Assembly: GCA_017512725.1 (NCBI GenBank)
Contig: JAFWEW010000014.1
Span: 1-64,000, forward strand
Origin: Solobacterium sp.
Lineage (GTDB): Bacteria; Bacillota_I; Bacilli_A; Erysipelotrichales; Erysipelotrichaceae
Length of the DNA: 64,000 nt
Direction: 5' to 3'
Part shown: positions 7,499 through 16,793 of the stretch, in pieces
How positions within the stretch are numbered: position 1 is the first letter of the stretch
How the letters are laid out: every line of letters begins with the position of its first letter
Made by a program: the position numbers and the translations under genes
Notes under the pieces: generated by a model
Database searches by the model: none
What the model saw: only the letters and a program-made list of their open reading frames with translations
Told to the model about the DNA's origin: nothing

Positions 7499-8837
7499 AC
7501 TGTGCCTGTGCTTCTTCACTGCCTTTTTCGCTGGTTTCTTCTCCTTCTGCAGGGGCTTCTTCACTCTTCAGCAGATTGTGCCAGTCGCTGTTTGCCAGAA
7601 CGGCATCACTCGGCTTATTTGTTTCATCGGACCATGGCTTGAGGTACAGACTCCAGAATTCATCATAGGTCATTCCGGACTTGTATACCGCCTGCGCAAG
7701 GTCTTTTCCGACATACCGGTAATGCCAGGATTCATATTCGTATCCGGTAATATCTTCTTTGTTTTCCGGGTAACGCAGGATCCATCCATAATCCATACAG
7801 TTGGCGGAAGCCCAGATGAATGCGCTGGTTTCACTGAAGTCTTTATCTTCATCACCAACTGCCGCTACGTCAACGGTGAGGCCGGTCTGATGTTCTGAGA
7901 AACCAGGACGCGCACTTTCGCGGTCCGCCTGTTCCTGACCATGCAGGAATACATAGTTGTCATACAGTGCTTTCTGCGAATCATACGAACGATAGGAACT
8001 GGTTGCGTAGAAGGATACGCCGACCGCTTTTCCACCGGCCGCCCATTCTTCCATGGCATCGGCCGCTTCTTTGGAAAGCTGTGTGCCGTTTGCGCCGCAG
8101 TGTACCGAGAGCGGGGTAAGCTCTTTCGGTTCATAGGTTTCATCGAGGTGCCAGGTTTTATTCACCAGCATATCGGTACGGTTCGGATCGGTGGAATACG
8201 TATTCTCATAAGGTGTGTAGTAACTGTGGGTCAGGACAAAAGAAGACCTGGAGTTATCCGGATGGGCGAGACAGTCATCGATGTAGCCCTGTTCCAGCAC
8301 CTGATAGTCATAGATCAGCAGCGGGGTCAGATCGACAAACCGGAGATTCTTGTACAGATTGAGGATCTGTTCTTCGACGTAGCCTTTGTCCCGCAGTCTT
8401 CCGACCATCAGAAAGTCGGTATCGTCGAGGTACTTCTCACCTTCGATTACGGTATAGAGGCTCAGATAGTCGGTATTTACGGTTCCGCTTTTGATACAGG
8501 AAGCCAGATACGCACTGTAATACTGATTGTCGATCAGCGTCTTCGCCAGTTTCTGTTTCCGGATCGCAGTGATCGTTTCCTTGTCATAGCCCAGCTTCTT
8601 CAGCTTGCCTTTCTCGATCGCTCCGGGAATGATCAGAATACCCAAAAGAACGACAACGCCGGCAAGCACGAACCATACTTCCTTGCGGACATTGCGCAGT
8701 TTCAGTTTCGTTTTCTTCCGGCGCTTTTTCACCGGATCCTGAGACGCGCTGTTCTTTCTGGCTTCTTCGAGCCAGGGAATGACCAGACGATATCTTCTTC
8801 TTTTCTTTTTCCGTTTCTTCGTTTCAGGTTTCGGCAT
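7497..8837 (-). CDS. Membrane-anchored D-alanyl-D-alanine carboxypeptidase (VanY/M15B)
   Basis: A 446-residue protein. A strongly basic N-terminus and one transmembrane helix (about residues 50-70) place the rest outside the cell. The C-terminal M15B peptidase domain has the zinc ligands in SEHQTGLTVD and ESWHYRY, plus the ATSSYRSYDSQ stretch seen in VanY-type carboxypeptidases, which trim the terminal D-Ala of peptidoglycan stems. The middle region of about 150 residues is unassigned. I use the ATG at 8837 with GAGGAG just upstream. It overlaps the pseudouridine synthase gene by 14 bases, as last gene of a three-gene leftward operon. The tail is Glu-rich low complexity. Confidence 0.88.
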   Translation of the reverse strand: MPKPETKKRKKKRRRYRLVIPWLEEARKNSASQDPVKKRRKKTKLKLRNVRKEVWFVLAGVVVLLGILIIPGAIEKGKLKKLGYDKETITAIRKQKLAKTLIDNQYYSAYLASCIKSGTVNTDYLSLYTVIEGEKYLDDTDFLMVGRLRDKGYVEEQILNLYKNLRFVDLTPLLIYDYQVLEQGYIDDCLAHPDNSRSSFVLTHSYYTPYENTYSTDPNRTDMLVNKTWHLDETYEPKELTPLSVHCGANGTQLSKEAADAMEEWAAGGKAVGVSFYATSSYRSYDSQKALYDNYVFLHGQEQADRESARPGFSEHQTGLTVDVAAVGDEDKDFSETSAFIWASANCMDYGWILRYPENKEDITGYEYESWHYRYVGKDLAQAVYKSGMTYDEFWSLYLKPWSDETNKPSDAVLANSDWHNLLKSEEAPAEGEETSEKGSEEAQAQ

Positions 8838-9498
8838 AATACTCCTCAAACAGTTTCCAGACTCCGCTGTCCGGCGGGGTGGAGATCAGTATGACCGGTT
8901 CCTTTGTCACCGGATGCGGGAATTCCAGACGATATGCCCATAAGGCAATCTGTCCGTCTTTTGGGTCCGGGTTATAGCGGTGGTCATGGACCAGCGGCAG
9001 GCCCCGGGAGGCAAACTGCACACGGATCTGATGACTTCTTCCGGTCTCCAGCTGAATCTTTACAAGTGTTTTAGCCTCCTTAACGGTCAGTACTTCGTAG
9101 TGCAGCACAGAACGTTTGCCATGTGCTTCATCCGTAACGCTTACCATATTGGTCCGATGATCCTTGGTCAGATAATCGACCAGGGTACCGGACTGCTTTT
9201 CGGCAATCCCGTCCAGCACCGCCAGATAGGTTTTCTTCATGCGGTTGGTCCGGATCATATCCGAAAGACGGGAAGCCGCTTTTGAAGTGCGGGCGAAGAT
9301 CACGGCGCCTCCGACCGGTCGGTCCAGCCGGTGTACCAGCCCGAGGTACACATTCCCCGGCTTCTGGTATTTTTCCCGAATGTATTCTTTCGAAAGACTC
9401 AGAAGATCTTCATCACAGCTGGCGTCTTCATTGACCGGTACATTAACTGGTTTCTCAACCCCAAGCAGATGGTTGTCTTCATATAAAACCTTAATCAT
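8824..9498 (-). CDS. RluA-family pseudouridine synthase
   Basis: A 224-residue RNA pseudouridine synthase. HRLDRP contains the catalytic aspartate, and GRSHQIRVQF and the L-x-DHRY motif near the end are family hallmarks. It lacks an N-terminal S4 domain, so it is a short RluA type acting on rRNA or tRNA. The ATG at 9498 has GGGAG upstream and overlaps the preceding gene's stop by 8 bases. It is the middle gene of an operon with an rRNA-type methyltransferase, consistent with RNA modification. Confidence 0.9.
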   Translation of the reverse strand: MIKVLYEDNHLLGVEKPVNVPVNEDASCDEDLLSLSKEYIREKYQKPGNVYLGLVHRLDRPVGGAVIFARTSKAASRLSDMIRTNRMKKTYLAVLDGIAEKQSGTLVDYLTKDHRTNMVSVTDEAHGKRSVLHYEVLTVKEAKTLVKIQLETGRSHQIRVQFASRGLPLVHDHRYNPDPKDGQIALWAYRLEFPHPVTKEPVILISTPPDSGVWKLFEEYYAET

Positions 9499-10372
9499 TG
9501 CGCTCCCATCTTCCATAGATGCCGCACGGCAGCCGCAGGTTCTTATGTTCAATCGGCAGAGCGACTTCTCCGGCAGATACCCGGCCTTTGTCCGAGCGGT
9601 CTTCAAACATGGTTGTCATCACATCTTCCAGAACAATGGAAGAGAAGCCGGTCGTATAGCTGTTGATCAGGAAAAACAGACCGTCTTTGTCAAAGATGTC
9701 GAGACACGCCTGGATCAGTTTCGGCAGTTCCTTTTCAAACTTCCAGAGTTCCCCGTTCGGGCCTCTTCCATAGGAGGGCGGATCCATCAGGATGCCGTGG
9801 TAGGTACGGCCCCTGCGCTTTTCCCGCTCCACAAACTTCAGACAGTCATCGACGATAAACCGGATCGTATGATCTTCCAGATGGGAAAGGTCGCGGTTTT
9901 CCTTTGCCCAGGCAACCATGCCTTTGGAGGCGTCTACGTGAACCACTTCCGCAGCTCCTGCGGCAGAACAGGCTATGGTAGCTCCTCCGGTATAGGCAAA
10001 CAGATTCAGGATCCGCAGGTTTTCATCCGCGTGGGCAGAGATCAGCCCGCTCATCCAGTCCCAGTTGACTGCCTGTTCGGGGAACAGACCGGTATGCTTA
10101 AATCCGGTCGGGCTGACCTTGAAGGTCAGGTTCCGGTAAGAGACTGTCCAGGATTCGGGAAGCGATTTCCGGTATTCCCACTCACCGCCTCCTTTTGAAG
10201 ACCGGTGATATATCGCATCCGCCTTTGACCACTGTCTGTTTTTTTCGTCTCTCGGCCAGATCGCCTGAGGGTCCGGACGGCGCAGAACGATTCCGTTCCA
10301 CTGTTCCAGTTTTTCTCCGCTTCCTGCGTCAAGACAGGTATAATCACGCCAGTTATCCGCTGTCAGTATCAT
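9491..10372 (-). CDS. Class I SAM-dependent RNA methyltransferase, RlmI-like
   Basis: A 293-residue methyltransferase. NLFAYTGGATIACSAAGA is the SAM-binding loop and MDPPSYGRG the catalytic motif of the RlmI/RlmK-type (PF10672) family, which methylates cytosine or guanine in 23S rRNA. The N-terminal PUA domain of RlmI is absent or much reduced. I start it at 10372, preceded by AAAAGGA. An upstream in-frame ATG at 10396 overlaps a TATAAT promoter box and cannot be the start. It leads a leftward operon with the pseudouridine synthase and VanY genes. Confidence 0.85.
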   Translation of the reverse strand: MILTADNWRDYTCLDAGSGEKLEQWNGIVLRRPDPQAIWPRDEKNRQWSKADAIYHRSSKGGGEWEYRKSLPESWTVSYRNLTFKVSPTGFKHTGLFPEQAVNWDWMSGLISAHADENLRILNLFAYTGGATIACSAAGAAEVVHVDASKGMVAWAKENRDLSHLEDHTIRFIVDDCLKFVEREKRRGRTYHGILMDPPSYGRGPNGELWKFEKELPKLIQACLDIFDKDGLFFLINSYTTGFSSIVLEDVMTTMFEDRSDKGRVSAGEVALPIEHKNLRLPCGIYGRWERND

Positions 10373-10394
10373 CGTTGGTTTCCTTTTGGCAATC

Positions 10395-10439
10395 ATTATA
10401 CCACGCAGGAAAAGGGCGATTTCCGGCGCATGATATAAT
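10395..10439. promoter_or_regulatory. Divergent extended -10 promoters
   Basis: On the minus strand TGGTATAAT (-10 at 10395-10400) drives the methyltransferase operon, and on the plus strand TGATATAAT (-10 at 10434-10439) drives the helicase. Both have the TGn extension and neither has a good -35. Confidence 0.6.
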
Positions 10440-10475
10440 GATTACCTGTTGATTTACCGATAAGAGGAAACCGCC

Positions 10476-12821
10476 ATGATTGATGTCAGTGCGCTGAATA
10501 AAGAACAGAAAGAAGCCGTTCTTTCGAATGATAAATATCTGCGGATCGTCGCAGGTGCAGGATCCGGGAAAACCCGGGTTTTAACCATGCGGATCGCACA
10601 CCTGATCCAGGATGAGGGAGTCTGGCCTTCCCGGATCCTTGCCATTACCTTTACGAACAAAGCAGCCAATGAAATGAAGGAACGGATTAAGAAGATGCTG
10701 CCGGAAGAGACCTCTCAGGCATGGATCTCCACGATCCATTCCCTGTGTGTGCGGATCCTGCGGGAAGATATTCTTTCCATGGGATGGCCGCGCAATTTTA
10801 CGATTCTGGATGCGGATGATCAGAAGAGCATTCTGCGGGAGGCCTACAAGCAGCTGAAGGTTGATTCCCAGACTTATTCCTACAGTTCGCTTCTGGACTA
10901 TATCTCCAACAACAAGTCAGCTGATATCAGTGTGGAGCGGGCCTATCTTCTGGCCGGTTCCTACAGCGGTGAAAAAACAAAGGCAAAGATCTATGAATAC
11001 TATGTGAACCGGCAGAATGATCTCTATGCGCTGGACTTTGATGATCTGATCCTCTGGGTCGTACGGATGTTCCGGAAGTATTCGGAGATTCTGGCAAAGT
11101 GGCAGAAACGCTTCCATTACATTCATGTCGATGAGTTCCAGGATATCGACAGTATTCAGTATGAACTGATCCGTCAGCTGACCGGACCGGAGAACAGCCT
11201 GTATGTGGTGGGTGATCCGGACCAGACGATTTATACGTGGCGCGGGGCGGATGTAAATATCATTCTGAACTTCGTGAAAGACTTTCCGGATGCGCGCACC
11301 ATCATGCTGAACCAGAACTACCGCAGTACCAGCACGATCCTCAACGGCGCCAACTCCGTGATCCGCAATAACAAGCACCGTCTGGAAAAAGATCTGTATA
11401 CCAGCCGGGACAGTGAAGAAAAGATCACCCATTATGCCAGTGCCGGAGATGAATATCAGGCGGCCTGGATCGCCCAGAAAATCAAAGACCTGCATACCGC
11501 GGGCAAGGAATACCACGATATTGCAATTCTTTACCGTTCCAACTATCTGTCCCGTTCGCTTGAAAAAGCGCTGCTGGACCAGAGGATCCCCTATGTGATC
11601 TATGGCGGCGTCCGCTTCTTCGAACGACAGGAAATCAAAGATGCACTGTGTTATCTGCGCATGGCCACGGCAGCGGATGATCTGGCGTTCCGCCGGATCA
11701 TCAACCAGCCCAAGCGCGGCATCGGAAACAAGACTCTGGATACGATTGAAGCTGCTGCACGGGAAAAACATACATCCATGTATGAAGTCATCAAGACCGA
11801 GCAGCTGTTTTCCGGAAAGGTGCAGAATACGCTGGATGCGTTTATCACCATGGTGGAAAGCTGGCGGAAGGAAGCTTCCTCGGAAGACCTGGACATTGCC
11901 AGACTGTTTGAGCGGGTCATGAATGAATCCGGTCTGAAAAAGCACTATGAAGACAATCAGGAACTGGACCGTGTGGAGAATATGAAGGAACTGATCGATG
12001 ATATGCATTCATTCGCAGAGAATTATCCGGAATCCACTCTGGATGAATACCTGCAGCTGGTCAGCCTCTATGGTGACCGGGACGAAACGATGAGTTCTGA
12101 CTTTGTTCAGCTGATGACCGTGCACTCTGCCAAAGGCCTGGAATTCGATACGGTGTTTGTAACGGATATGAATGATGGAATCTTCCCGAATGAAAGGGCA
12201 ATGAATGACGGCCCCAAGGGTGTGGAAGAAGAGCGAAGGCTTGCCTATGTCGCATTTACCCGTGCGAAAAACAAGCTTTATATTACCGATGCGGCAGGCT
12301 ACAGCTATATCCTGCAGAAGATGCGTACGCAGAGCCGGTTCGTCGATGAGATCGAACCCGACTGCATTGAACATCAGGGCGCCGTATTTGAAGAGAACCG
12401 CAGGGATTTCCAGGCGGGGTTCCGCGACGCACAGCCGTACCGGGAACGGATCCTCGACAGTGCAGACATCCCGTACTTTACAAAGGGAGAAGTCGTCGTG
12501 CATTCCCGCTTTGGCAAAGGGGTTGTCCGTTCCTGCCGGAACGGGATTGCCGAGATCGCTTTCCCACAGCCCTTCGGCATTAAGAAGATCGCAGCCGGTC
12601 ATTCTTCCCTGAAACGGGAAGCGGACCTTGATCCGGAAGAGAATACGTTCATCAGTCCGCTGAAAAAGGGGGACCAGGTGGTCCATGCGAAATTCGGAGA
12701 AGGTGTGGTGCTTTCCTGTAAAAACGGAATCGCAGAGATTGCCTTCCCGTATCCCGCCGGAATCAAAAAGATCGCACTCGGACATCCTTCCCTGAAGCGG
12801 AAGTCGGAGATGGTCAGCTGA
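10476..12821 (+). CDS. pcrA: UvrD/PcrA-type SF1 DNA helicase with duplicated C-terminal domain
   Basis: A 781-residue superfamily 1A 3'-5' helicase. It has the Walker A AGAGSGKT (residues 26-33), the DEXQD-type Walker B VDEFQD, the GDPDQTIYTWRGA motif, TVHSAKGLEF and the VAFTRAKNKLY motif. PcrA acts in nucleotide excision repair, replication-fork maintenance and transcription conflict resolution. The C-terminus carries two tandem copies of a 46-residue Tudor-like module (about residues 670-715 and 731-776, 34 of 46 identical by my count), where PcrA normally has one, used for RNA polymerase contact. That explains the slightly long protein. The downstream membrane protein gene overlaps its stop. 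Confidence 0.93.
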   Translation: MIDVSALNKEQKEAVLSNDKYLRIVAGAGSGKTRVLTMRIAHLIQDEGVWPSRILAITFTNKAANEMKERIKKMLPEETSQAWISTIHSLCVRILREDILSMGWPRNFTILDADDQKSILREAYKQLKVDSQTYSYSSLLDYISNNKSADISVERAYLLAGSYSGEKTKAKIYEYYVNRQNDLYALDFDDLILWVVRMFRKYSEILAKWQKRFHYIHVDEFQDIDSIQYELIRQLTGPENSLYVVGDPDQTIYTWRGADVNIILNFVKDFPDARTIMLNQNYRSTSTILNGANSVIRNNKHRLEKDLYTSRDSEEKITHYASAGDEYQAAWIAQKIKDLHTAGKEYHDIAILYRSNYLSRSLEKALLDQRIPYVIYGGVRFFERQEIKDALCYLRMATAADDLAFRRIINQPKRGIGNKTLDTIEAAAREKHTSMYEVIKTEQLFSGKVQNTLDAFITMVESWRKEASSEDLDIARLFERVMNESGLKKHYEDNQELDRVENMKELIDDMHSFAENYPESTLDEYLQLVSLYGDRDETMSSDFVQLMTVHSAKGLEFDTVFVTDMNDGIFPNERAMNDGPKGVEEERRLAYVAFTRAKNKLYITDAAGYSYILQKMRTQSRFVDEIEPDCIEHQGAVFEENRRDFQAGFRDAQPYRERILDSADIPYFTKGEVVVHSRFGKGVVRSCRNGIAEIAFPQPFGIKKIAAGHSSLKREADLDPEENTFISPLKKGDQVVHAKFGEGVVLSCKNGIAEIAFPYPAGIKKIALGHPSLKRKSEMVS

Positions 12822-13477
12822 TGGATCCGAAGGAAAAAGGCTATTGGAAAGATCTGTCACCGGAAGCGAAGAAGCAGTATTTCCTGGACTATTATCTCGG
12901 CAAAACGCTTGTGGTGCTTGCCGTAATTGCACTGGCGGTTTATACCGCAGTTTCCATACTGCGGCCAAAACCGTCCTATGCCCTTCGGATCGCAGTCTTT
13001 GACGCATCGTTAACCGAGGAGGCCCGGCAGAGTCTGATTCACGATATTCAGAAAGCACTGCATACTGCAGAAGCTGTTGAGATCGATGATTCCTATAACA
13101 ACAACAATGACAAAGACCTGCTTCGGATCGTATCACTGTCCACCTCGGATAAGCTGGATGCGGTCATTGCGGACCGGGAAGTATTGGAATGGCTGGCCGG
13201 GTATGGGTACTTTAAGGACCTGACCGAGGCCTTCGATGCGGCGTTTCTTTCTGAGAACCAGGAACGGCTGGTTACCGCACGCGGCCTGAAGATCGGGGAA
13301 AACGGCCTGCTGGAAGAAAACGCAGAAGGAAACGGGGACTGGTACACCGCGGGATATGATCTCGGCGGTACGGCCCTGGCCGGGAAGCTCGAAGACCTGA
13401 AAGATCCCGTGCTCGGTATCATTGCGGAATCCCATTCGGCATCGGAAATCCAGGCAGTACTGGAAGAACTGCATTAA
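12821..13477 (+). CDS. Single-pass membrane protein of unknown function
   Basis: A 218-residue protein with one transmembrane helix at about residues 27-47 after a charged cytoplasmic N-terminus (YWKDLSPEAKKQYFLDYY). The extracytoplasmic remainder is an alpha/beta domain with no motif I recognise. Its ATG overlaps the helicase stop by one base (TGATG), so the two are coupled even though their functions look unrelated. A similar short DYY-containing N-terminal segment occurs in hypothetical membrane proteins of related bacteria; no function is known. Confidence 0.75.
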   Translation: MDPKEKGYWKDLSPEAKKQYFLDYYLGKTLVVLAVIALAVYTAVSILRPKPSYALRIAVFDASLTEEARQSLIHDIQKALHTAEAVEIDDSYNNNNDKDLLRIVSLSTSDKLDAVIADREVLEWLAGYGYFKDLTEAFDAAFLSENQERLVTARGLKIGENGLLEENAEGNGDWYTAGYDLGGTALAGKLEDLKDPVLGIIAESHSASEIQAVLEELH

Positions 13478-13518
13478 TACAAACGGATCGTCTGTCCGCT
13501 TCATGGTAAGCTTGAACT

Positions 13519-14685
13519 ATGCGGAAGCGATGCGTTTTTCTTTTCCTGATTCTGTTTCTAATAGCAGGATGCCATAAACCGGTGGAGTATCAGACACCGG
13601 ATCTCGATGCGATTGTGATCTCGGATCTGCACTATACCTGTGATCCGGATGTGATCGCCTCTATTGTGCCGGCCATGCCGTATTCACCGGAAGTGACACA
13701 GGCAGTGATCCGTACAGTGATAGAAGAACACCCGGATGTTTTCATCCTGACCGGAGATAATACCAATTCCGGATCACTCCAGGATATGGAATCTCTGACA
13801 GAACTGCTGAAACAGGTAAATGAAGCGGGAATCCCGATCATCATGACTACCGGGAACCATGATTTCAATCATGGCCTGAAAGAGCAGTATCAGGAACTGT
13901 TCGTTCCGCTTCTGTCGATCGATGAAGCAGATCCGGATTCCTTCAGCTATTACACGGATATCGGCAATGTACGGATCCTGGCGATGGATGACAGTTCGTA
14001 TACCGACGGCTCCAGCGGGACGTTTTCAAAAGAAACAATGAACTGGCTGAAACATGTGCTGAACCATGCAGAACAGGAAGGGCTTCGGGTACTGTTCCTG
14101 TCACACCATAATGTTCTGGCCGGAAAGAAGGATGCGCACAATGAAACCTACCGGATCACCAACGAAGAACTGGAGCCGCTGCTGAGACGACATGGCGTAC
14201 GCCTGTGCATCAGCGGGCACCTCCATTCGCAGTCCATTCTGGAAGAAAACGGGCTGTATGAAATCATACAGGGAATGCCGTTGTACAACGGTCATCCGAT
14301 CGGCCGGCTGACCATTCGGGAAGACAGAACCGAATACCGGTGTGAACCGATTGATTTTGAGCGTTATGGAAGTATGGAACTTGCGGAAGCGATGCAGGAG
14401 GCAGACCGGAACAGTGAAGCCGTCCTGGAAAACAGTTTCCGGGGAATCCTTGAGAAGCAGGGGATCGGCGGGGAACAGGAGGAGGGGATCCTGAATCTTC
14501 TGGGACATATCCTGCGAAGCTATGCGGAAGGGACTCTCTGTCAGGAAGCGGAAGCGATCAAAGCGGATCCGTATTATGACGACATGACGGCGACACTTGC
14601 GGAAGAAAACTACGGACCGTGGATCGAATCCCTGATCGAAGATCCGCCGCTCTATGGACGGTACCTGAAGATCGAAAACCAATGA
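13519..14685 (+). CDS. Calcineurin-like metallophosphoesterase lipoprotein
   Basis: A 388-residue secreted lipoprotein (lipobox LIAGC) with a complete calcineurin-type metallophosphoesterase core: SDLHY, LTGDN, TTGNHD, LSHHN and SGHLHS give the two-metal centre in the correct order. It should hydrolyse phosphodiesters or phosphomonoesters at the cell surface. The C-terminal 130 residues form a helical extension. It starts about 40 bases after the preceding membrane protein gene and may share its transcript. Substrate is unknown. Confidence 0.88.
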   Translation: MRKRCVFLFLILFLIAGCHKPVEYQTPDLDAIVISDLHYTCDPDVIASIVPAMPYSPEVTQAVIRTVIEEHPDVFILTGDNTNSGSLQDMESLTELLKQVNEAGIPIIMTTGNHDFNHGLKEQYQELFVPLLSIDEADPDSFSYYTDIGNVRILAMDDSSYTDGSSGTFSKETMNWLKHVLNHAEQEGLRVLFLSHHNVLAGKKDAHNETYRITNEELEPLLRRHGVRLCISGHLHSQSILEENGLYEIIQGMPLYNGHPIGRLTIREDRTEYRCEPIDFERYGSMELAEAMQEADRNSEAVLENSFRGILEKQGIGGEQEEGILNLLGHILRSYAEGTLCQEAEAIKADPYYDDMTATLAEENYGPWIESLIEDPPLYGRYLKIENQ

Positions 14686-14730
14686 AGTCATCCTATCAAT
14701 CTGCAAATTACCATTAAAAAAGGATGAATT

Positions 14731-16671
14731 TTGCGTAATATAAAAACAGCAGGACATCTACCGATGAAACAGCATATTCATTTCGCATCCTATTCTCCGG
14801 CAGCGGATATCGTCGTCACAGCAGTCTGCTTTGTAATGATCATTCTGGTTGTTTTTTCCAATATCAGCAAAACCCGGGGATTCAAACTGTTCTTTGTACT
14901 GGTCGGGCTGGTTCTTGGGGCAGCGTGGACGGACATTACATTCTATACGCTTGCGGCGGATCCAAAATACCAGACCGTCGCTAACTGGATGAGATGTATT
15001 TATCATGCGCTGCTGTTTTTGATTTTTGTATACTATATTGCCTATATCTGCGAAGTAACGAATTATGAAAACCAGAAGCCGTACCTGATTCTTGCCAATA
15101 CGATCTTTTTCGGGGTAACGATCGCAGATATCATCAGTACCATTCAGGGTCCAACATTTACCGTTGATACAGCTGGGATCCATTTCATAGGCAGGGGAAT
15201 TTTTTTCTACGGCTATATTGCCTTTACGCTCCTTTGTATCCATCTGATGGCAAGGGTAAGAAAGCACCTGTTCCACCGGGTCATGTTCGGATTCTATGGA
15301 ACGATGGGTGTTTCGTTCCTGGTGCTTCTGATGCAGGGGATGAGCGGCCAGTCTTCCTTTACGGTTTCGACACTGATGTTTCCGGTAATCGCCATGATGT
15401 ATGTTCTGCATTCGAACCCGTACGATGCGGCACTGGGATCCAATGACGCAAAAGCCATGCAGGATTATGTCCGTTACTGTTATGGAAAGAAACAGGATTT
15501 CGCGTTCATGAGTCTGTATATGAAGGAATTTGATGAGGAAGGAAAAGACATTCCTCAGGATATGCAGACAAGTTTCCGGGAATATGTGTATAAGTATCTG
15601 AAAAAAGCCAAAGTGTTCAAAGTCGGAAAGGGACATCTGATCCTGATCCTGCCGAAGAAAACGAATCCGAACCATGAACAGATTATTCAGGAAGCTCTGG
15701 ATGGCTTCCGTCCGTACTATGAGAAACACCGGTATGACTACAAAATCGTTGTCGGTGAAAACATCGATGAGATCAGCGAGAAGAACGACTATGTCAGCTA
15801 TATCCGCAGTATTCACCGGTCGATGCCGGAGTGCTCGGTCCACCGGGTCGGTGCACAGGATGTCGTTCAGTTCCAGCGTTTGGAATACATTCTGAGCGAA
15901 CTGGCAGATATCAACCGGAAGCGGGATCTGGATGATCCGCGGGTACTGGTATACTGTCAGCCGGTTCTGAATGTCAAAACCGGGAACTATGATACCGCAG
16001 AGGCTCTGATGCGTCTGAACCTGGAACAGACGGGAATCGTGTATCCCAATGACTTTATTCCGCTGGCAGAGGAACAGAGCTACATCCATGTGCTGACGGA
16101 GATCATCCTTCACAAAACCTGTGAAGCGATCAAACAGTTCACGGAAGATGGCTATGAGATCAAGCGGATCTCGGTCAATGTCTCTGCACTTGAACTTAAA
16201 GATGACAATTTCTGCAGTGATATTATCCGGATCATCCGCCAGAGCGGCATTCCCGGTGACAAGGTCGCAATTGAACTGACCGAATCCCGGAATGAAGGGG
16301 ACTTCATATTAATGAAGGAGAAGATCGGTGAACTGAAACAGCAGGGCATTAAATTTTATCTGGATGATTTTGGCACCGGGTATTCCAATATGGAACGGAT
16401 CATGGAGCTGCCCTTCGATATTATCAAGTTCGACCGGTCACTGGTGATCGCTTCCGGGGCAGAGACCCGCTCAAGGAAAATGGTTGCGAACCTGGCCAAT
16501 ATGTTCTCGGATATGGATTATTACGTGCTGTATGAAGGCGTAGAAAAAGATGCGGATGAGGCAATGTGCAGGGATATGTTCGCGACGTATCTGCAGGGGT
16601 TCAAGTATTCCAGGCCGGAGCCGATCAGCGATCTGAAAAACTATCTGAACCAAAATACAATGTATTCCTGA
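14731..16671 (+). CDS. Membrane c-di-GMP phosphodiesterase (7TM-like sensor plus EAL)
   Basis: A 646-residue protein. The first 230 residues hold about six or seven transmembrane helices of a membrane sensor. A middle region of about 170 residues resembles a degenerate GGDEF domain. The C-terminal EAL domain keeps the residues needed for activity: AEALMRL, SVNVSA, ELTES, LDDFGTGYSN, IKFDRS, EGVE and LQGFKYSRP. It should therefore hydrolyse cyclic di-GMP. I keep the TTG at 14731, which has AAAAAAGGA at good distance; an ATG at 14764 is the alternative. A GGDEF protein at the other end of the window could be the opposing enzyme. Confidence 0.88.
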   Translation: MRNIKTAGHLPMKQHIHFASYSPAADIVVTAVCFVMIILVVFSNISKTRGFKLFFVLVGLVLGAAWTDITFYTLAADPKYQTVANWMRCIYHALLFLIFVYYIAYICEVTNYENQKPYLILANTIFFGVTIADIISTIQGPTFTVDTAGIHFIGRGIFFYGYIAFTLLCIHLMARVRKHLFHRVMFGFYGTMGVSFLVLLMQGMSGQSSFTVSTLMFPVIAMMYVLHSNPYDAALGSNDAKAMQDYVRYCYGKKQDFAFMSLYMKEFDEEGKDIPQDMQTSFREYVYKYLKKAKVFKVGKGHLILILPKKTNPNHEQIIQEALDGFRPYYEKHRYDYKIVVGENIDEISEKNDYVSYIRSIHRSMPECSVHRVGAQDVVQFQRLEYILSELADINRKRDLDDPRVLVYCQPVLNVKTGNYDTAEALMRLNLEQTGIVYPNDFIPLAEEQSYIHVLTEIILHKTCEAIKQFTEDGYEIKRISVNVSALELKDDNFCSDIIRIIRQSGIPGDKVAIELTESRNEGDFILMKEKIGELKQQGIKFYLDDFGTGYSNMERIMELPFDIIKFDRSLVIASGAETRSRKMVANLANMFSDMDYYVLYEGVEKDADEAMCRDMFATYLQGFKYSRPEPISDLKNYLNQNTMYS

Positions 16672-16692
16672 GGGAAGGGGATTATCATTCAG

Positions 16693-16720
16693 GGGTCCGG
16701 CTGCTGAACCGGATCCTTTT
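16693..16720 (+). terminator. Terminator after the EAL gene
   Basis: GGGTCCGG / CCGGATCC (8 bp, one G-T wobble) with an 8-base loop is followed by TTTTCTG. Confidence 0.7.
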
Positions 16721-16738
16721 CTGATTCCTGGGAAACAA

Positions 16739-16773
16739 TTGACAGAAACGAAACAATAAGAAATAATAAGAAA
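16739..16773 (+). promoter_or_regulatory. Promoter and candidate DeoR operator of the glycyl radical enzyme operon
   Basis: TTGACA (16739-16744), a 17-base spacer and AATAAT (16762-16767) form a sigma-A promoter. Immediately after the -35, GAAACGAAAC reads TTTCGTTT on the other strand, and AATAAGAAAT is then directly repeated. The same TTTCGTTT occurs at the other DeoR promoter in this window, so it is a likely operator. Confidence 0.65.
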
Positions 16774-16793
16774 TAGGAAAAAACAAGAATTCT

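Noticed and set aside
10373-10396. ATG at 10396 as start of the RlmI-like gene
   Set aside because: It overlaps the TATAAT box of the gene's own promoter; the ATG at 10372 has a proper ribosome site.
10917-12008. Long antisense frame within the helicase gene
   Set aside because: It is opposite to conserved helicase motifs and its translation has no recognised motif; mirror frame of the true gene.
14758-16113. Antisense frame of 451 codons within the EAL gene
   Set aside because: Composition is unlike a protein and the EAL motifs are on the other strand.
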